Of a stretch of DNA of 64,000 nt, positions 8,708 through 18,900 are shown piece by piece. The stretch's first letter is position 1; each line of letters begins with the position of its first letter. Both the position numbers and the translations under genes were made by a program. Location of the stretch: the NCBI GenBank assembly GCA_003142185.1, contig PLOR01000111.1:1-64000 (forward strand), read 5' to 3'. Under the pieces are notes generated by a model, which was given only the letters and a program-made list of their open reading frames with translations, ran no database searches and was not told where the DNA came from. The DNA is from Bryobacterales bacterium (GTDB taxonomy: Bacteria > Acidobacteriota > Terriglobia > Bryobacterales > Bryobacteraceae).

Positions 8708-9093
8708 CGCGGCCGATCCTGCTCGACACCAATGTGCTGATTTGGGCTCTCAACGACGACCGCGCGCTGACCCGCCGCCTGAGGGCGGCCATCACTTCCG
8801 CCACTGCCCAAGTGCACGTGAGCGTCGTCAGCGCATGGGAAATCGCCATCAAGTACCAATGCGGGAAGCTCTCATTCGACGTGCCGGTGGAGGAAGTGCT
8901 CTCGCGAATTCTGGCTGGCACAGTCTGGCCGGTGCTGCCCGTGCTGCCGGCGCACATCACGGAACTGCTCGCCCTTCCCATGCATCACCGTGACCCTTTT
9001 GACAGGCTGCTCATTGCGCAAGCGCGCACTGAGGGCATGGCACTTGCCACGGCAGACGCCAACATTCGTAAATATCGCGTGCCGGTGGCGTGA
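8704..9093 (+). CDS. vapC: VapC-type PIN-domain toxin ribonuclease
   Basis: This 129-aa PIN-domain protein has its acidic metal-binding residues in place: D8 in LLDTNVLIW, E46 in SAWEIAIK, D96/D100 in HHRDPFDRLL, and D116 in TADANI. PIN toxins are Mg2+-dependent ribonucleases that cleave tRNA or rRNA and stop growth when the antitoxin is lost. It overlaps the antitoxin gene by 4 bp and sits beside dispersed repeats, as mobile TA modules often do. Length and motifs are typical and nothing looks broken. The RNA target cannot be predicted. Confidence 0.92.
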   Translation: MTRPILLDTNVLIWALNDDRALTRRLRAAITSATAQVHVSVVSAWEIAIKYQCGKLSFDVPVEEVLSRILAGTVWPVLPVLPAHITELLALPMHHRDPFDRLLIAQARTEGMALATADANIRKYRVPVA

Positions 9094-9152
9094 TCGGCAG
9101 AATGGTGAAGGTTTCCTTGGACGGTTTCCGAGTTGTCCAGAAACACGGCGCT

Positions 9153-9533
9153 TCAGCGCTGTGCTTCGCGTTCGCGCTCTACACGCTGATTGTGTTCTGA
9201 TTGCTGTAGCTGGGCCACGCACAGCGGGACCGTCTGAGAAAGAAATGCGTTCAGGTCCCCGAGACGGGGAATCAACACGATTTCGAAGGTATTGGCGAAA
9301 CTGTAATGCCCTACGTAGTGATACTTCTCGCCGAGATCCGTCTTAGGGGAATCGACCCTGTAGACCGCAACGGAGAGGGCGTGCTCAGCGCCAAATTCGA
9401 TCTCGGGCACTCTGCAATAGCCGTGGTGTTCGAGGGCAGATTCCAACCCCGCTGCACCTTCAGGCCAGAAGTGGTCACGGTCGGAGGCCGGAATGATCTC
9501 GCCTCTCGAAATCGTGTACACCATAGAGGACAT
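9153..9533 (-). CDS. Hypothetical protein
   Basis: A frame of about 126 aa from ATG 9533 (a longer frame extends to 9608) begins MSSMVYTISRGEIIPAS. I do not recognise the family. It is soluble, acidic to neutral, and the segments HFWPEGAAGLESALEHHG and YHYVGHYSFANTFEIV read like folded protein. The C terminus is charged. No ribosome site is obvious before either start. It lies between the TA pair (convergent) and the tmRNA gene (same strand, upstream). Confidence 0.5.
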   Translation of the reverse strand: MSSMVYTISRGEIIPASDRDHFWPEGAAGLESALEHHGYCRVPEIEFGAEHALSVAVYRVDSPKTDLGEKYHYVGHYSFANTFEIVLIPRLGDLNAFLSQTVPLCVAQLQQSEHNQRVEREREAQR

Positions 9534-9620
9534 GGCTGGATCATAGCACGCGCCTATCCACGTATAGTTCACTTGGAGCCTTGACCGGCTCCAAATATCT
9601 GATTTCAAATGAAAAGATTA

Positions 9621-9969
9621 TGGTGGAGGCGGGGGGAGTTGAACCCCCGTCCGAGAAAGCCCGACATGAAGAGCCTACGTGCGTATCCGGCTCATTAGTC
9701 TCGGCCTCCGCTTCAAAACCGGCGAGAGCGGCGAAAGCCCAGTCCGATTAGATCTCGACCGCCGGCTCCGGACAGAAGCCTTTGGCCTATCCCGCAAAAT
9801 GACGCTCACTGACCGCCGCGCGGGCTCAGACGGCTGGAGCGGCTACCTAATTAGGCAGCGTATGCAAACTGCGTATTGGCAGTTCTGTTTTTCCGATCGT
9901 TTTACGGGAGCTCGGAACCCGGCACGCCTCCCCACCCCGATTCAATCCCGTCGAATCCGTTGCGCCCCC
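9621..9969 (-). ncRNA. ssrA: Transfer-messenger RNA (tmRNA), tag ANTQFAYAA
   Basis: The minus strand gives a 349-nt tmRNA. The 5' end GGGGGCG pairs with CGCCTCC near the 3' end (one G-U pair), followed by the A discriminator and an encoded CCA (9621-9623). The T arm GGGGGTTCAACTCCCCC and the conserved 5' segment AACGGATTCGACGGGATTGAA are present. The resume frame on the minus strand (9880 down to 9851) encodes ANTQFAYAA followed by TAA. tmRNA rescues stalled ribosomes and tags the nascent peptide for proteolysis. SmpB is not encoded in this window. Confidence 0.97.
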
Positions 9970-10030
9970 ATTTCTCGTAGAAGCACGGTGGGTACTACAA
10001 CTCTATTGTAGCATCGGCGATAATCAAGGT

Positions 10031-10426
10031 ATGCGGAATCGCAGTGCTTGCCTTTTGGTTCTGGTTGCCTCGCTCGCCGGCCTCGCGCTTTCCATCGCCT
10101 GGGCGGCCGGCCCCACGACCGAGCTCGAGATCACCGTCAAAACGCCGGGCGGCCACGCCATCGACCGCGCCGAGGTCATTGTTCGCTGGAAGGCCAACGC
10201 CAAGCACCCCGCCGAGCGCTACTCCAAGGCCGTCAGCACGACTTTCGAAATGCGCACCAATCAGGATGGCATAGCCAAGGTGCCGGCCATCCCACAGGGC
10301 AGCATCCTGATTCAGGTCAACGCCAAGGGGTATCAGACCTACGGCCATGTCTTCGACGTGTACGACGACGAAAAGGCGATTGACGTGGTTCTCAACCAGC
10401 CGCAACAGCAGTACTCGGCGCACTGA
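10031..10426 (+). CDS. Secreted carboxypeptidase-regulatory-like domain protein
   Basis: This 131-aa protein has a signal peptide (about 1-26, ending near AWAAGPTT). A single beta-sandwich domain follows with the pattern LEITVKTPGGHAIDRAEVIV, later NQDGIAKVPAIPQGSILIQV and AKGYQTYG. This is the CarboxypepD_reg/peptidase-associated fold also found at the N terminus of the TonB receptors in this window. It probably acts in the periplasm or at the surface as a small binding or structural module. It is 6 nt upstream of the metallopeptidase gene and likely co-transcribed. Specific function is unknown. Confidence 0.75.
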   Translation: MRNRSACLLVLVASLAGLALSIAWAAGPTTELEITVKTPGGHAIDRAEVIVRWKANAKHPAERYSKAVSTTFEMRTNQDGIAKVPAIPQGSILIQVNAKGYQTYGHVFDVYDDEKAIDVVLNQPQQQYSAH

Positions 10427-10432
10427 GCCTCG

Positions 10433-11170
10433 ATGCCGGGCGAAGACAGCATGATCGAGAGCGACAGCCTGCCCGCTCTTCTGTTTTTCGAAACGCCGGA
10501 GCAAATCTACGCCCGCGTTTTCCGTGCACTCCGGCCGCGCACGCCTGTGCCCAGCCTGCGCGTCGAGTTCTGCCAGTTCGCCAACGCGGATAGCTCCATT
10601 TCGCTGCGGGACGGCTGCCTGCGGGTGAGGATCAGCGACCTGCTGGCCGGCGCCCCGGCCCCGGTCACCGAAGCGCTGGCATTCATCCTTCTCGGCAAGC
10701 TCTATCGAAAGCCGGTGCCGCGCATGTACGCGCACCGCTACCGCCTGTATCTGAACCGGCGCGACATCCGGCACAAGGCGGAACTGGTGCGGCAGATCCG
10801 CGGGCGCAAATTCGTTTCCGGGCCCGCCGGGCAGCATCACAATCTGGAGGAGATTTTCGAGCGCCTCAACGCGCAGCACTTCGATGGTTTGATGGGCCGG
10901 CCGCAGTTGGGCTGGAGCCGCCGGCCTGCTCGCGGCATGCTCGGGCACTTCGATCCGTCGCACAACGCCATCGTGATCAGCCGCATTTTCGATCAGCCGG
11001 CCGTTCCGCCGCTCGCGCTCGAATATGTGGTGTTCCACGAGATGCTGCACCTGCGGTTTCCCGTCAACCATTCCGGCGTCCGCCGCCGCGTGCACACCCG
11101 CGAGTTCCGCGAGGCCGAAAAGCAATTCCCCCGCTTTCAGGAGGCCAAGGAAATGCTCAAGCGCCTGTGA
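10433..11170 (+). CDS. SprT/YgjP-like zinc metallopeptidase
   Basis: This 245-aa cytoplasmic protein carries HEMLH, a zincin HExxH motif, in the context YVVFHEMLHLRFPV near residue 203. A third ligand candidate is His in VHTREFREAE about 20 residues later, the arrangement seen in SprT-like and YgjP/WLM peptidases. The N-terminal 100 residues are helical and lack known motifs. Substrate is unknown. Relatives act on DNA-protein crosslinks or as housekeeping proteases. ATG 10433 or 10451 could be the start and neither has a clear ribosome site. It probably forms a unit with the upstream small secreted protein gene, 6 nt away. Confidence 0.8.
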   Translation: MPGEDSMIESDSLPALLFFETPEQIYARVFRALRPRTPVPSLRVEFCQFANADSSISLRDGCLRVRISDLLAGAPAPVTEALAFILLGKLYRKPVPRMYAHRYRLYLNRRDIRHKAELVRQIRGRKFVSGPAGQHHNLEEIFERLNAQHFDGLMGRPQLGWSRRPARGMLGHFDPSHNAIVISRIFDQPAVPPLALEYVVFHEMLHLRFPVNHSGVRRRVHTREFREAEKQFPRFQEAKEMLKRL

Positions 11171-11240
11171 CTGCCCGCGCCACGACTTTCGAAACCGAAA
11201 CGTCATTTGGGCGGGGTAAGCTGTAAAGGGGGAGCTCGAA

Positions 11241-13676
11241 ATGCCACCTGTCGCAGCCGAAGCCAAGCCCGCGTCCGATCTGAGCGCTTACGGCGAAGCG
11301 CGATCCACGATTTCGGGAACGCCGCTGAACGCCGAAGACCTGCGCCGCACCCACGCCTACTGGCGGGCCTGCAATTACCTCAGCCTGGGGATGATCTATC
11401 TGGTCGAGAACCCGCTGCTGAAGGAGCCGCTGCGGCCGGAGCACATCAAGAACCGCCTGCTCGGGCACTGGGGCTCGAGTCCCGGCCTGTCGTTCGCCTA
11501 TGTTCACTTGAATCGATTGATCAAGAAATACGATCTGGACATGATATTCATGGCCGGACCGGGGCATGGCGCTCCGGGTGTGCTGGGGCCGGTTTACCTG
11601 GAAGGCACCTACTCGGAAATCTATCCCGACAAGAGCGAGGACGAAGAGGGGATGCGCGAGTTCTTCAAGCAATTCTCCTTCCCCGGCGGGATCGGCAGCC
11701 ACTGCACGCCGGAAACTCCCGGTTCGATCCACGAAGGCGGTGAGCTGGGCTACGTGCTGTCTCACGCTTGCGGCGCTGCGTTCGACAATCCGGAGCTCAT
11801 CGTCGCCGCGGTGGTGGGCGATGGCGAATCCGAAACCGGCGCGCTGGCGACCTCCTGGCACATCAACAAATTCCTCTCTCCCGTTCGCGACGGCGCGGTA
11901 CTGCCCATCCTCCACCTCAACGGCTACAAGATCAACAATCCCACGCTGCTGGCGCGCATCAGCCACCTGGAGCTGGAGCAACTGATGCGCGGCTATGGGT
12001 GGACGCCATACTTCGTAGAAGGATCGGACCCGGACTCGATGCATCAGGCCATGGCCGCCACCGTGGAGCACGCCATCGACGAAATCCGCCGCGTGCGCCA
12101 GGAAGCGCGCTCCACGGGCGTGGCCGAGCGGCCGCGCTGGCCCATGATCGTGATGCGAACGCCCAAGGGCTGGGGCGCGCCGCTCGAAGTGGGCGGACAT
12201 CGCCTGGAAGGCTCCTGGCGCGCGCACCAGGTTCCCCTGCCCGATGTCAAGAAGAACCCCGACCAACTGGCCGTGCTCGAAAAATGGATGCGCAGCGAGA
12301 AGCCGGAAGAGTTGTTCGATGCCGCCGGCAAGCTGCTACCGGCGTTGAAAGAGCTGGCGCCAACCGGAGCGCGCCGCATGAGCGCCAACCCTCATGCCAA
12401 CGGAGGCATACTCAAACGCGCCTTGCGGCTGCCGGATTTCCGCAGCTACGCGTTCGGCCTCGAACAGCCCGGAAAATCGGAAGCCGAAAACACGCGCCCG
12501 CTCGGCGTTTTCCTGCGCGACGTGATGAAGATGAACATGAACAACTTCCGCGTCTTCGGCCCAGATGAGAACACCTCCAACAAGCTGGACGCCATTTACC
12601 AGGTCAGCAAGAAATTCTGGATCGCCGAATACTTTCCCGAGGATGCCGATGGTACCGAGCTCGCGCCAGACGGCCGGGTGATGGAAATGCTCAGCGAACA
12701 CACCATGGAAGGAATGCTCGAGGGCTACACGCTGACCGGGCGGCACGGCTTCTTCTCGACATATGAAGCCTTCGTTCATGTGATCGATTCGATGTTCAAC
12801 CAGCACGCCAAATGGCTTTCCATCTCGAATCACTTGTCCTGGCGCCAGCGCGTGGCTTCCCTGAACCTGTTGATCACGTCCACCGTATGGCGGCAGGACC
12901 ACAACGGTTTCACTCACCAGGACCCCGGATTCCTCGACGTGGTGGTCAACAAGAGCGCCACCGTCACCCGCATCTATCTTCCGCCCGACGTGAATTCCTT
13001 ACTCTCGGTCACCGCGCACTGCCTGAAAAGCGAAAACTACGTCAACGTGATCGTGTCCGACAAGCAGATGCACTTGCAGTATATGGATATGGAAGCCGCG
13101 ATTCAGCACTGCACCAAGGGCATCGGCATCTGGGAATGGGCCAGCACCGATTCGAGCGGCGAACCGGACCTGGTGATGGCTTCTGCCGGCGATATTCCCA
13201 CGCAGGAAGCGTTAGCCGCCACGGTTCTGTTGCGCAAGGAATTTCCCGATGTGAAGATCCGCTTCATCAACGTCGTCGATCTGTTCAAGCTGCAACCCAG
13301 CACGGAGCATCCGCACGGATTGACCGACCGCGACTTCGATTCGCTGTTTACCGTCGACAAGCCGGTGATCTTCAACTTCCACGGCTACCCGTGGCTGATT
13401 CACCGGCTGGCGTACCGCCGCACCAACCACAACAACATGCACGTGCGCGGTTACAAGGAAAAAGGCAATATCAACACGCCGATGGAGCTGGCGATCAACA
13501 ACGAGATCGACCGCTTCAGCCTGGCAATCGACGCGATCGACCGCACCCCCCGCTTGCAGCGCATCGGCGCGCACGCCAAAGAGCGTTTCCGCAACATGCA
13601 GATCGAGTGCCGCAACTACGCCTACGAACACGGCGTCGACAGCCCGGAAATCAACGGATGGAAGTGGCCGTTCTGA
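11241..13676 (+). CDS. xfp: Xylulose-5-phosphate/fructose-6-phosphate phosphoketolase
   Basis: This 811-aa thiamine-diphosphate enzyme cleaves xylulose-5-P (and/or fructose-6-P) with phosphate to acetyl-phosphate plus glyceraldehyde-3-P (or erythrose-4-P). Seen directly are [11 protein letters not shown] and GPGHGAPG near the N terminus, the ThDP/Mg motif GDGESETG with a following NGYKINNPT, and the C-terminal XFP region ending in [11 protein letters not shown] and INGWKWPF. Length matches the family. A GGGGGAG ribosome site lies 8 nt before the ATG. It converges on acetate kinase, so its product can go directly to acetate and ATP. This gives a carbon-efficient bypass of lower glycolysis. Confidence 0.97.
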   Translation: MPPVAAEAKPASDLSAYGEARSTISGTPLNAEDLRRTHAYWRACNYLSLGMIYLVENPLLKEPLRPEHIKNRLLGHWGSSPGLSFAYVHLNRLIKKYDLDMIFMAGPGHGAPGVLGPVYLEGTYSEIYPDKSEDEEGMREFFKQFSFPGGIGSHCTPETPGSIHEGGELGYVLSHACGAAFDNPELIVAAVVGDGESETGALATSWHINKFLSPVRDGAVLPILHLNGYKINNPTLLARISHLELEQLMRGYGWTPYFVEGSDPDSMHQAMAATVEHAIDEIRRVRQEARSTGVAERPRWPMIVMRTPKGWGAPLEVGGHRLEGSWRAHQVPLPDVKKNPDQLAVLEKWMRSEKPEELFDAAGKLLPALKELAPTGARRMSANPHANGGILKRALRLPDFRSYAFGLEQPGKSEAENTRPLGVFLRDVMKMNMNNFRVFGPDENTSNKLDAIYQVSKKFWIAEYFPEDADGTELAPDGRVMEMLSEHTMEGMLEGYTLTGRHGFFSTYEAFVHVIDSMFNQHAKWLSISNHLSWRQRVASLNLLITSTVWRQDHNGFTHQDPGFLDVVVNKSATVTRIYLPPDVNSLLSVTAHCLKSENYVNVIVSDKQMHLQYMDMEAAIQHCTKGIGIWEWASTDSSGEPDLVMASAGDIPTQEALAATVLLRKEFPDVKIRFINVVDLFKLQPSTEHPHGLTDRDFDSLFTVDKPVIFNFHGYPWLIHRLAYRRTNHNNMHVRGYKEKGNINTPMELAINNEIDRFSLAIDAIDRTPRLQRIGAHAKERFRNMQIECRNYAYEHGVDSPEINGWKWPF

Positions 13677-13685
13677 CCGGATGGC

Positions 13686-13811
13686 GTGGCGCGGGCTGTC
13701 TGGCCTGCCGTGTCGAGAGTCATCTCGACATTTCTTTGGGTACGATGCTCCGCGGTTGCGAAGAAAAGTCGCCATGACTGGCGACTCTGCAGGCTTGACA
13801 GCCCGCGCCAC
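13686..13811. repeat. 126-bp imperfect palindromic element between convergent genes
   Basis: The whole segment folds on itself. The outer arms (13686-13700 and 13797-13811) are perfectly complementary over 15 bp. The inner arms continue with about 80% complementarity to the centre near 13749. Stop codons of xfp and ackA lie on either side. It may work as a bidirectional terminator. The length and near-perfect symmetry look more like a short mobile inverted-repeat element (MITE-like) than a plain terminator. Confidence 0.75.
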
Positions 13812-13814
13812 GGT

Positions 13815-15062
13815 CTATCCCGGATGCGGCTCGCCCAGGATGCAACGCACCGTATCGCGCGCGATCAGCAGCTCTTCATCGGTCGGGATCACCCACGCGT
13901 TGAGCGTGGAATCGTCGGTTGAGATCTGGCCTTCTCCTCGCGCCACCATCTGCTCGTTCCGTCCCTGGTCGAGCTTCAAGCCGGCCCAGCCGAGGCCTTC
14001 GCAGATCCGCCCGCGAATCATCGGCGAGTTTTCGCCGATGCCGCCGGTGAAGATCACCGCGTCGGCTCCGCCCATGGCCGCCAGAAACGCGCCGACGTAC
14101 TTGCGCGCCCGGTAGCAGAATATCTCGATGGCTAAGCGCACGCGCCGGTCGTCGTGCACTTTGAGCTCGTCCTCGAGCACTTTCATGTCGTTGGTCAGGC
14201 CGGAAATGCCCAGCAATCCGGACTGGGTATTGAGCACCGACTCGACCTCATGCGGCGAAAGCCCTTCCTTGCTCGCCATCAGGTTCAGAATGGCGGGATC
14301 CAGATCGCCGGAGCGGGTCCCCATCACCAGGCCCTCCAGCGGCGTCATTCCCATCGACGTATCCACCGAACGGCCGCCGCGAATAGCGCAAGCCGAGCAG
14401 CCGTTGCCCAGGTGGAGCGTCACCAGGTTGGTCTGCTCGCGCGTCAGGCTGCGCAGCATTCGATAACGATACGCCACGTAGCGATGCGATGTCCCATGAA
14501 AGCCGTAACGGCGTATGCGGTGGCGGCGGTACAGGTGATAGGGCAAGGCATACAGGTAAGCCTGCTCCGCGATGGTAGAGTGAAACGCGGTATCGAACAC
14601 CGCGACTTGCGGGGTCTGGCGGCCAAAGATCTCGCGCACCGCCAGAATTCCTTTTATGTTGTTGGGATTGTGCAAAGGCGCCAAGTCGATGCAGTCCTCG
14701 ATGCCTTTCAGGACGTCATCGGTGATCAGGGCCGATTCGTGAAACATCTCGCCGCCGTGCACCACCCGATGCCCCACCGCGTGCAAGTCGCCCAGGCTGC
14801 GAATTTCGGCCACCTCCGAGGTGTCCGAAGCCAGCCAGCGCAGCACGTAATCGAGCGCCGCGGCAACGTCGCGAATGGGCGCCGTCAGCTTGCGTCGCGG
14901 GCCATTCTTGTTCTGCACCGTGACGATGGCCTCGCCGCCAATCCGTTCCACCTGTCCGCGGCAGAGGCGTTCGTCGCTCGCCTTTTTGATCCGGTCGAGA
15001 TCGGTCGCAATCACCTGAAACTTCAGGCTGGAGCTACCCGCATTGAGTATCAAGACATTCAT
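13815..15062 (-). CDS. ackA: Acetate kinase
   Basis: This 415-aa cytoplasmic enzyme interconverts acetyl-phosphate plus ADP with acetate plus ATP. Family signatures are in order: NAGSSSLKF at the N terminus, HRVVHGG, DTAFH (catalytic Asp), [37 protein letters not shown] and FTGGIGENS. Length is typical. It is transcribed toward phosphoketolase, with only the 126-bp palindromic element between them. The two probably form one acetyl-phosphate-to-acetate pathway although they lie on opposite strands. No phosphotransacetylase is present nearby. Confidence 0.97.
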   Translation of the reverse strand: MNVLILNAGSSSLKFQVIATDLDRIKKASDERLCRGQVERIGGEAIVTVQNKNGPRRKLTAPIRDVAAALDYVLRWLASDTSEVAEIRSLGDLHAVGHRVVHGGEMFHESALITDDVLKGIEDCIDLAPLHNPNNIKGILAVREIFGRQTPQVAVFDTAFHSTIAEQAYLYALPYHLYRRHRIRRYGFHGTSHRYVAYRYRMLRSLTREQTNLVTLHLGNGCSACAIRGGRSVDTSMGMTPLEGLVMGTRSGDLDPAILNLMASKEGLSPHEVESVLNTQSGLLGISGLTNDMKVLEDELKVHDDRRVRLAIEIFCYRARKYVGAFLAAMGGADAVIFTGGIGENSPMIRGRICEGLGWAGLKLDQGRNEQMVARGEGQISTDDSTLNAWVIPTDEELLIARDTVRCILGEPHPG

Positions 15063-15114
15063 CGGTTCACTCCATTTTTAACAGATCGCAGGCGAGATGT
15101 CCCGCCTCGATAAT

Positions 15115-15199
15115 GTAGCGCCGGCGGTCTTGCCGCCGGTGTCTTACGTCTTGTACGCGCCTGGAAAAAACATCGGCGACAAAATATCGCCGGCGCTAC
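15115..15199. repeat. GC-rich inverted-repeat element upstream of ackA
   Basis: Perfect 12-bp arms (15115-15126 and 15188-15199, GTAGCGCCGGCG) flank an 85-bp unit with further small internal palindromes (GCCGGCGGTCTTGCCGCC and GGCGA-N7-TCGCC). Related words recur to about 15250 (ACGCCGGCGGTCTTCGCTGCCGG). It looks like a dispersed intergenic element. It lies in the ackA 5' region and could also form a terminator for the upstream ompH gene. Confidence 0.6.
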
Positions 15200-15293
15200 G
15201 GAAAAGCACCGCCGCTACGGTAACGCCGGCGGTCTTCGCTGCCGGTGCTTTGCCAGCGCGCCGCGCGACAGGATCAGATTGGCTCGCGCCGTC

Positions 15294-15932
15294 TTACGGC
15301 TTCTTGGCTGGCGCTGGCGCCGGGGCGGGCGGCTTCGGAGCTTCCGCGTTCGGATGGGCCTGGTCGTAGAGACGGACGATATCGGGCGTGATGTTCGTGG
15401 AAGCAGCGGCCCACAACACATCGGTTTGCGGGTTGCTCACGTCGAGCACCACCGCATATGCGTTCTGGTTCGCGTACTCTTCGACGATCTTCATCATCTT
15501 GGCGCCCAGGTCCTGCATGATGCGACTCTGCTCCTGCTCCAGGTCGTCGTTCATGTCCTGCCCCCTGCGGTTCAGTTCCTTGGTGCCGGCGTCGATTTCC
15601 TTCTGCAGCCGTTCCTTGGCCTCATCGCTCATGGTGGCGCTGCCCTTGCGCAATTGTTCCTGCAGCGCTTCTGTTTCAGAGCGCTTCTTATCCAGTTCCG
15701 TCTTCTTCGGATTGAACTTTGCCTGCACGTTGGCAGCGGCCTTCGTCCCATCCTTGGTGTTCAAGATGGCGGACTGGATATTGATGATCGCAATCTTGGT
15801 GGGGGCCGGCCCCGGCAACGCCTGGCGCGGCGGCGGCACGGCGGCCGGTGTCGGTGCGGGCTGCGCCTGGGCGCACGCCAGGGCGGCGGCGCAGCAGAGC
15901 AGCGCGGGAATTGCGGCTACATTCTTTTTCAA
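15294..15932 (-). CDS. OmpH/Skp-family periplasmic chaperone
   Basis: This protein of about 212 aa has a signal peptide (KKNVAAIPALLCCAAALACA) and then a Pro/Ala-rich linker. The OmpH domain starts at KIAIINIQSAILNTKDG and continues into long charged helices (about 75-150) that form the tentacles of the Skp trimer. It would escort unfolded outer-membrane proteins across the periplasm to the BAM complex, consistent with its place directly downstream of bamA. TTG 15932 was chosen because AGGAG lies 7 nt upstream; another TTG at 15938 is too close to that site. The C-terminal Ala/Pro/Lys tail is unusual. Confidence 0.9.
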   Translation of the reverse strand: MKKNVAAIPALLCCAAALACAQAQPAPTPAAVPPPRQALPGPAPTKIAIINIQSAILNTKDGTKAAANVQAKFNPKKTELDKKRSETEALQEQLRKGSATMSDEAKERLQKEIDAGTKELNRRGQDMNDDLEQEQSRIMQDLGAKMMKIVEEYANQNAYAVVLDVSNPQTDVLWAAASTNITPDIVRLYDQAHPNAEAPKPPAPAPAPAKKP

Positions 15933-15986
15933 GCTCAAACTCCTAAATGTGAAAATCCTATCATAGCTGGACGCGCGGCGAGTTTG

Positions 15987-18900
15987 CTAGAACGTCCTGC
16001 CGACGGTGAACCGGACCATGGTCGACTTCTCGTCCCAGGGGTACAGCGGCCCGTAATTGGCAACCGCGTTTTGGTACGTCGCCAGATTGGGGAACATGCT
16101 GCGGTCCGCGGCGATGGGCGTCTGAATGTTCGTGTTCAGCCGCAGCGGGTTATACGCAAAATAGATGCGGAAGGGCGCGTTGACAACGGGAAGAATGACA
16201 TCGATCTCCAGGCCCGTCGAGGCGCGCGGCATTTCCGTGCCCGGCGCAATCTGCACCTGGCCGTTATAACCAGCCGAGGGAAACTGCTGATTGAGATCCA
16301 GCACGCGCTGCGGGTCCATGGTGAGCTGGCTGGGACGCATGATCCGGTTGACGCCGGCATCGAAAAACGGCACCAGGCTCACGCTCTCGCCGATAATCGG
16401 GATACGATACTCGAAGTTCCCGTAACTCTGCCAGTCGCCTCCGGGGGTGATGATCTGGTAAACGGGCATGGTCATCGTCACCGGCTCCGGCGTCAGCACT
16501 CCGCCCACCACCACGTTTTGATTTCGCGCCGATCCGTCGGCATTCAAGACGCTCACCGAAGCGGTGGAGGGAATGAATGCGATCGGCGTGATGCCCCAGA
16601 TGTTGAAGCCGCGCACATCGTTCTCGCCGCCCATGAAACTGCGCGAAAACGGCGGAACCAGCTTGCCGCCGTAACCGGTGATCAGCCAGGTGCTGAGGTG
16701 GAACGCCATGATGTTCTTTTTGCTGAAGATGGGCGAAGGGTGGAAGTATTTCACGTCAATCGCCGGCCGAATCGTGTTGACGTTGCCGCCGAGCACGCTG
16801 CCGGCGGCCGCCACGGAAAAGAAAATGCTTTTGCCGCCGGTCGGGTTCATGGGGTTATTGACCGTGCTGTAGGAAATCGCCGGCGTAATCGAGCTGGTGT
16901 CAATGCCGTTCAGCGCGTTGGGCCCGTAAACGCCGCTGAAGTTGATGTAGTCGAAATAATTCGTTGCGCCCGTGGTCTGGGTGACGATGTCCGAAATACT
17001 GTACCCGTAGGTGATGCTGGTGTGCCAGAAGCTGCGTTTAAGCTGGTGGCTCAGCGACACGTTGAAACCCTTGCTGTTCTGGATGTAGTTCAGCAGGTTC
17101 TGGTTGTTCGGACCTTCGATGGACTGGAACAGCGGCAGCAGGTTTTGCCCGTAAAGAATCGAGGCTTCGCGGGCCTGATTGTAATCGAAGCGGCTGATGA
17201 AAACCGTAAAACCAGCCTGGATGGGCCTGTCGAACAAGTACGGCTCGGTGAATCCGAAGGTCGCACTCTGCTGGCGCGTGCCGAGCTGCCCGTTCAGCGT
17301 CAGGGTTTCGCCCAAGCCGAGGAAATTGTTGGTGGAATAGTTCGCCCCCACGAAGCTGCCGGAGATACCCGAAATGCCGCCGTTCAACCCGATGGTGTTC
17401 TTGCCCTTCTCCTTCACCTTGAGCGTGATATCCACCGTGTCGGTTCCCGGATTGGTCTTGATATCCGCCGCCTCCTCCTTCTTCAGCATTTCGAAATAAC
17501 CGAGCTGGTTGAGGCGCAAAACGCTCATGTCCCAAAGCTGGGTGTTGAACATGTCGCCTTCATCCAGCAGGATTTCCCGCCGGATCACGCGATCGCGCGT
17601 GGTCGTGTTGCCGGCAAAATCGATGCGGCGGACAAAAAACTGCCTGCCTTCGTCGGCGGTGATGGTGAGATCGATCTGGTCCGAGCCCGGCTGCGGTTCG
17701 AACGCGGGCTCCGGCACGAAGTTGATATAACCGAACTGGCCGTACAGCTTGCGCATGTTCTCCAATCCCTTGCGCAGCTTGTCGGTGGAGAACACGTCTC
17801 CCTTCCTCATGCCGAACAGCGCCATGAGAACCGAGGGCTCGCGGAAGAGCTTGACGCCCACAAAATTCATGCTTTGCAGGTGATAGAGGCGGCCTTCTTC
17901 GACAGGAATGGTGATGTCAGCGTAAATGCCTGGCGTCTCCATCTTGACGATCGGCAGGCGCCAGCCGTGGCCGCCGCTCGGATAGATCTTCACCGTCTCG
18001 TCCAGCGCCTTGAACTCGAAATACCCGTGGTCCTGGTAGGCCTGGCGAATTCGTTCCTTGTCTTCTTCGAGCTTGGCCTGATCGTAGGTTTTGGCGAAGA
18101 GGCTTTCAAACAGGATCGAGTGCGGAATGCCGAAGGGATGGAGGTTCTTCATCGCCTCGATCACCCACCGCTGGGGTTCCGCCTGATTGCCCGTGATGAT
18201 GATCTTTCCCACCTTCACCTTCGGTCCTTCCTTGACGTCGAAAGTGACTTTGAGCGAGGAAGGCGGAATCTGCTCTACCACCGGGTCCACGGTCGCATAC
18301 TGGCGGCCGCGCTCGGACAGGAATTCCTTCAATACCTGCGCGGCGTGCTGAATCTTGTTGGGATCGTACTGCGATTCGACCACCAGTCCAACCTTGCGCT
18401 CCTTGAAGCGGTCGAGAATCTCCGACACCGTCACCGTGTGGATGCCTTCGTAGTTGATGGTGCGGATGACGCGGCGTTCGGTCACCACGAAACGCAGGAC
18501 CAGGCCGCCGGTAGGGTCCGGTTCGGTTTCGAGAACGATATCGTCGAAGCGGCCGGTGTTCCATAGCGCCATGAAGTCGCGCCGCAACGCTTCTTCGCTG
18601 TACAGATCGCCAACCTTGGTGAAAATCAGCGCTTTCAGCGTTTCGGAAGGAACCCGCCGCGCGCCGCGGAATTCGATGCCCCTGATCACGTCGCCGGTCA
18701 CCGGTTGCGGCGCCCCGGGAGCCGGTTTTGGCGCTTCCAGTTGCGGCGCCGGCTGGTTTGGCTCGCTCGGAACATTTTCCAGCGGACTCGGCTGCGCTGG
18801 CGGTTGTGCCGGTTGCTGCGCCGGCTTTGCGGGCGTCCCCGGCACGTCCTCGAACGGGTTGCGCGGCTGGGGCGCCGGCTGCGGCGGATTCTGCTGAGGC

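Noticed and set aside
15279-18566. A 1095-codon open frame on the plus strand
   Set aside because: It lies antisense to bamA and ompH, which have clear domains. The amino acid composition (very rich in Arg, His, Val, Ala) is that of a mirror frame of a high-GC gene. No family motif or ribosome site was seen.
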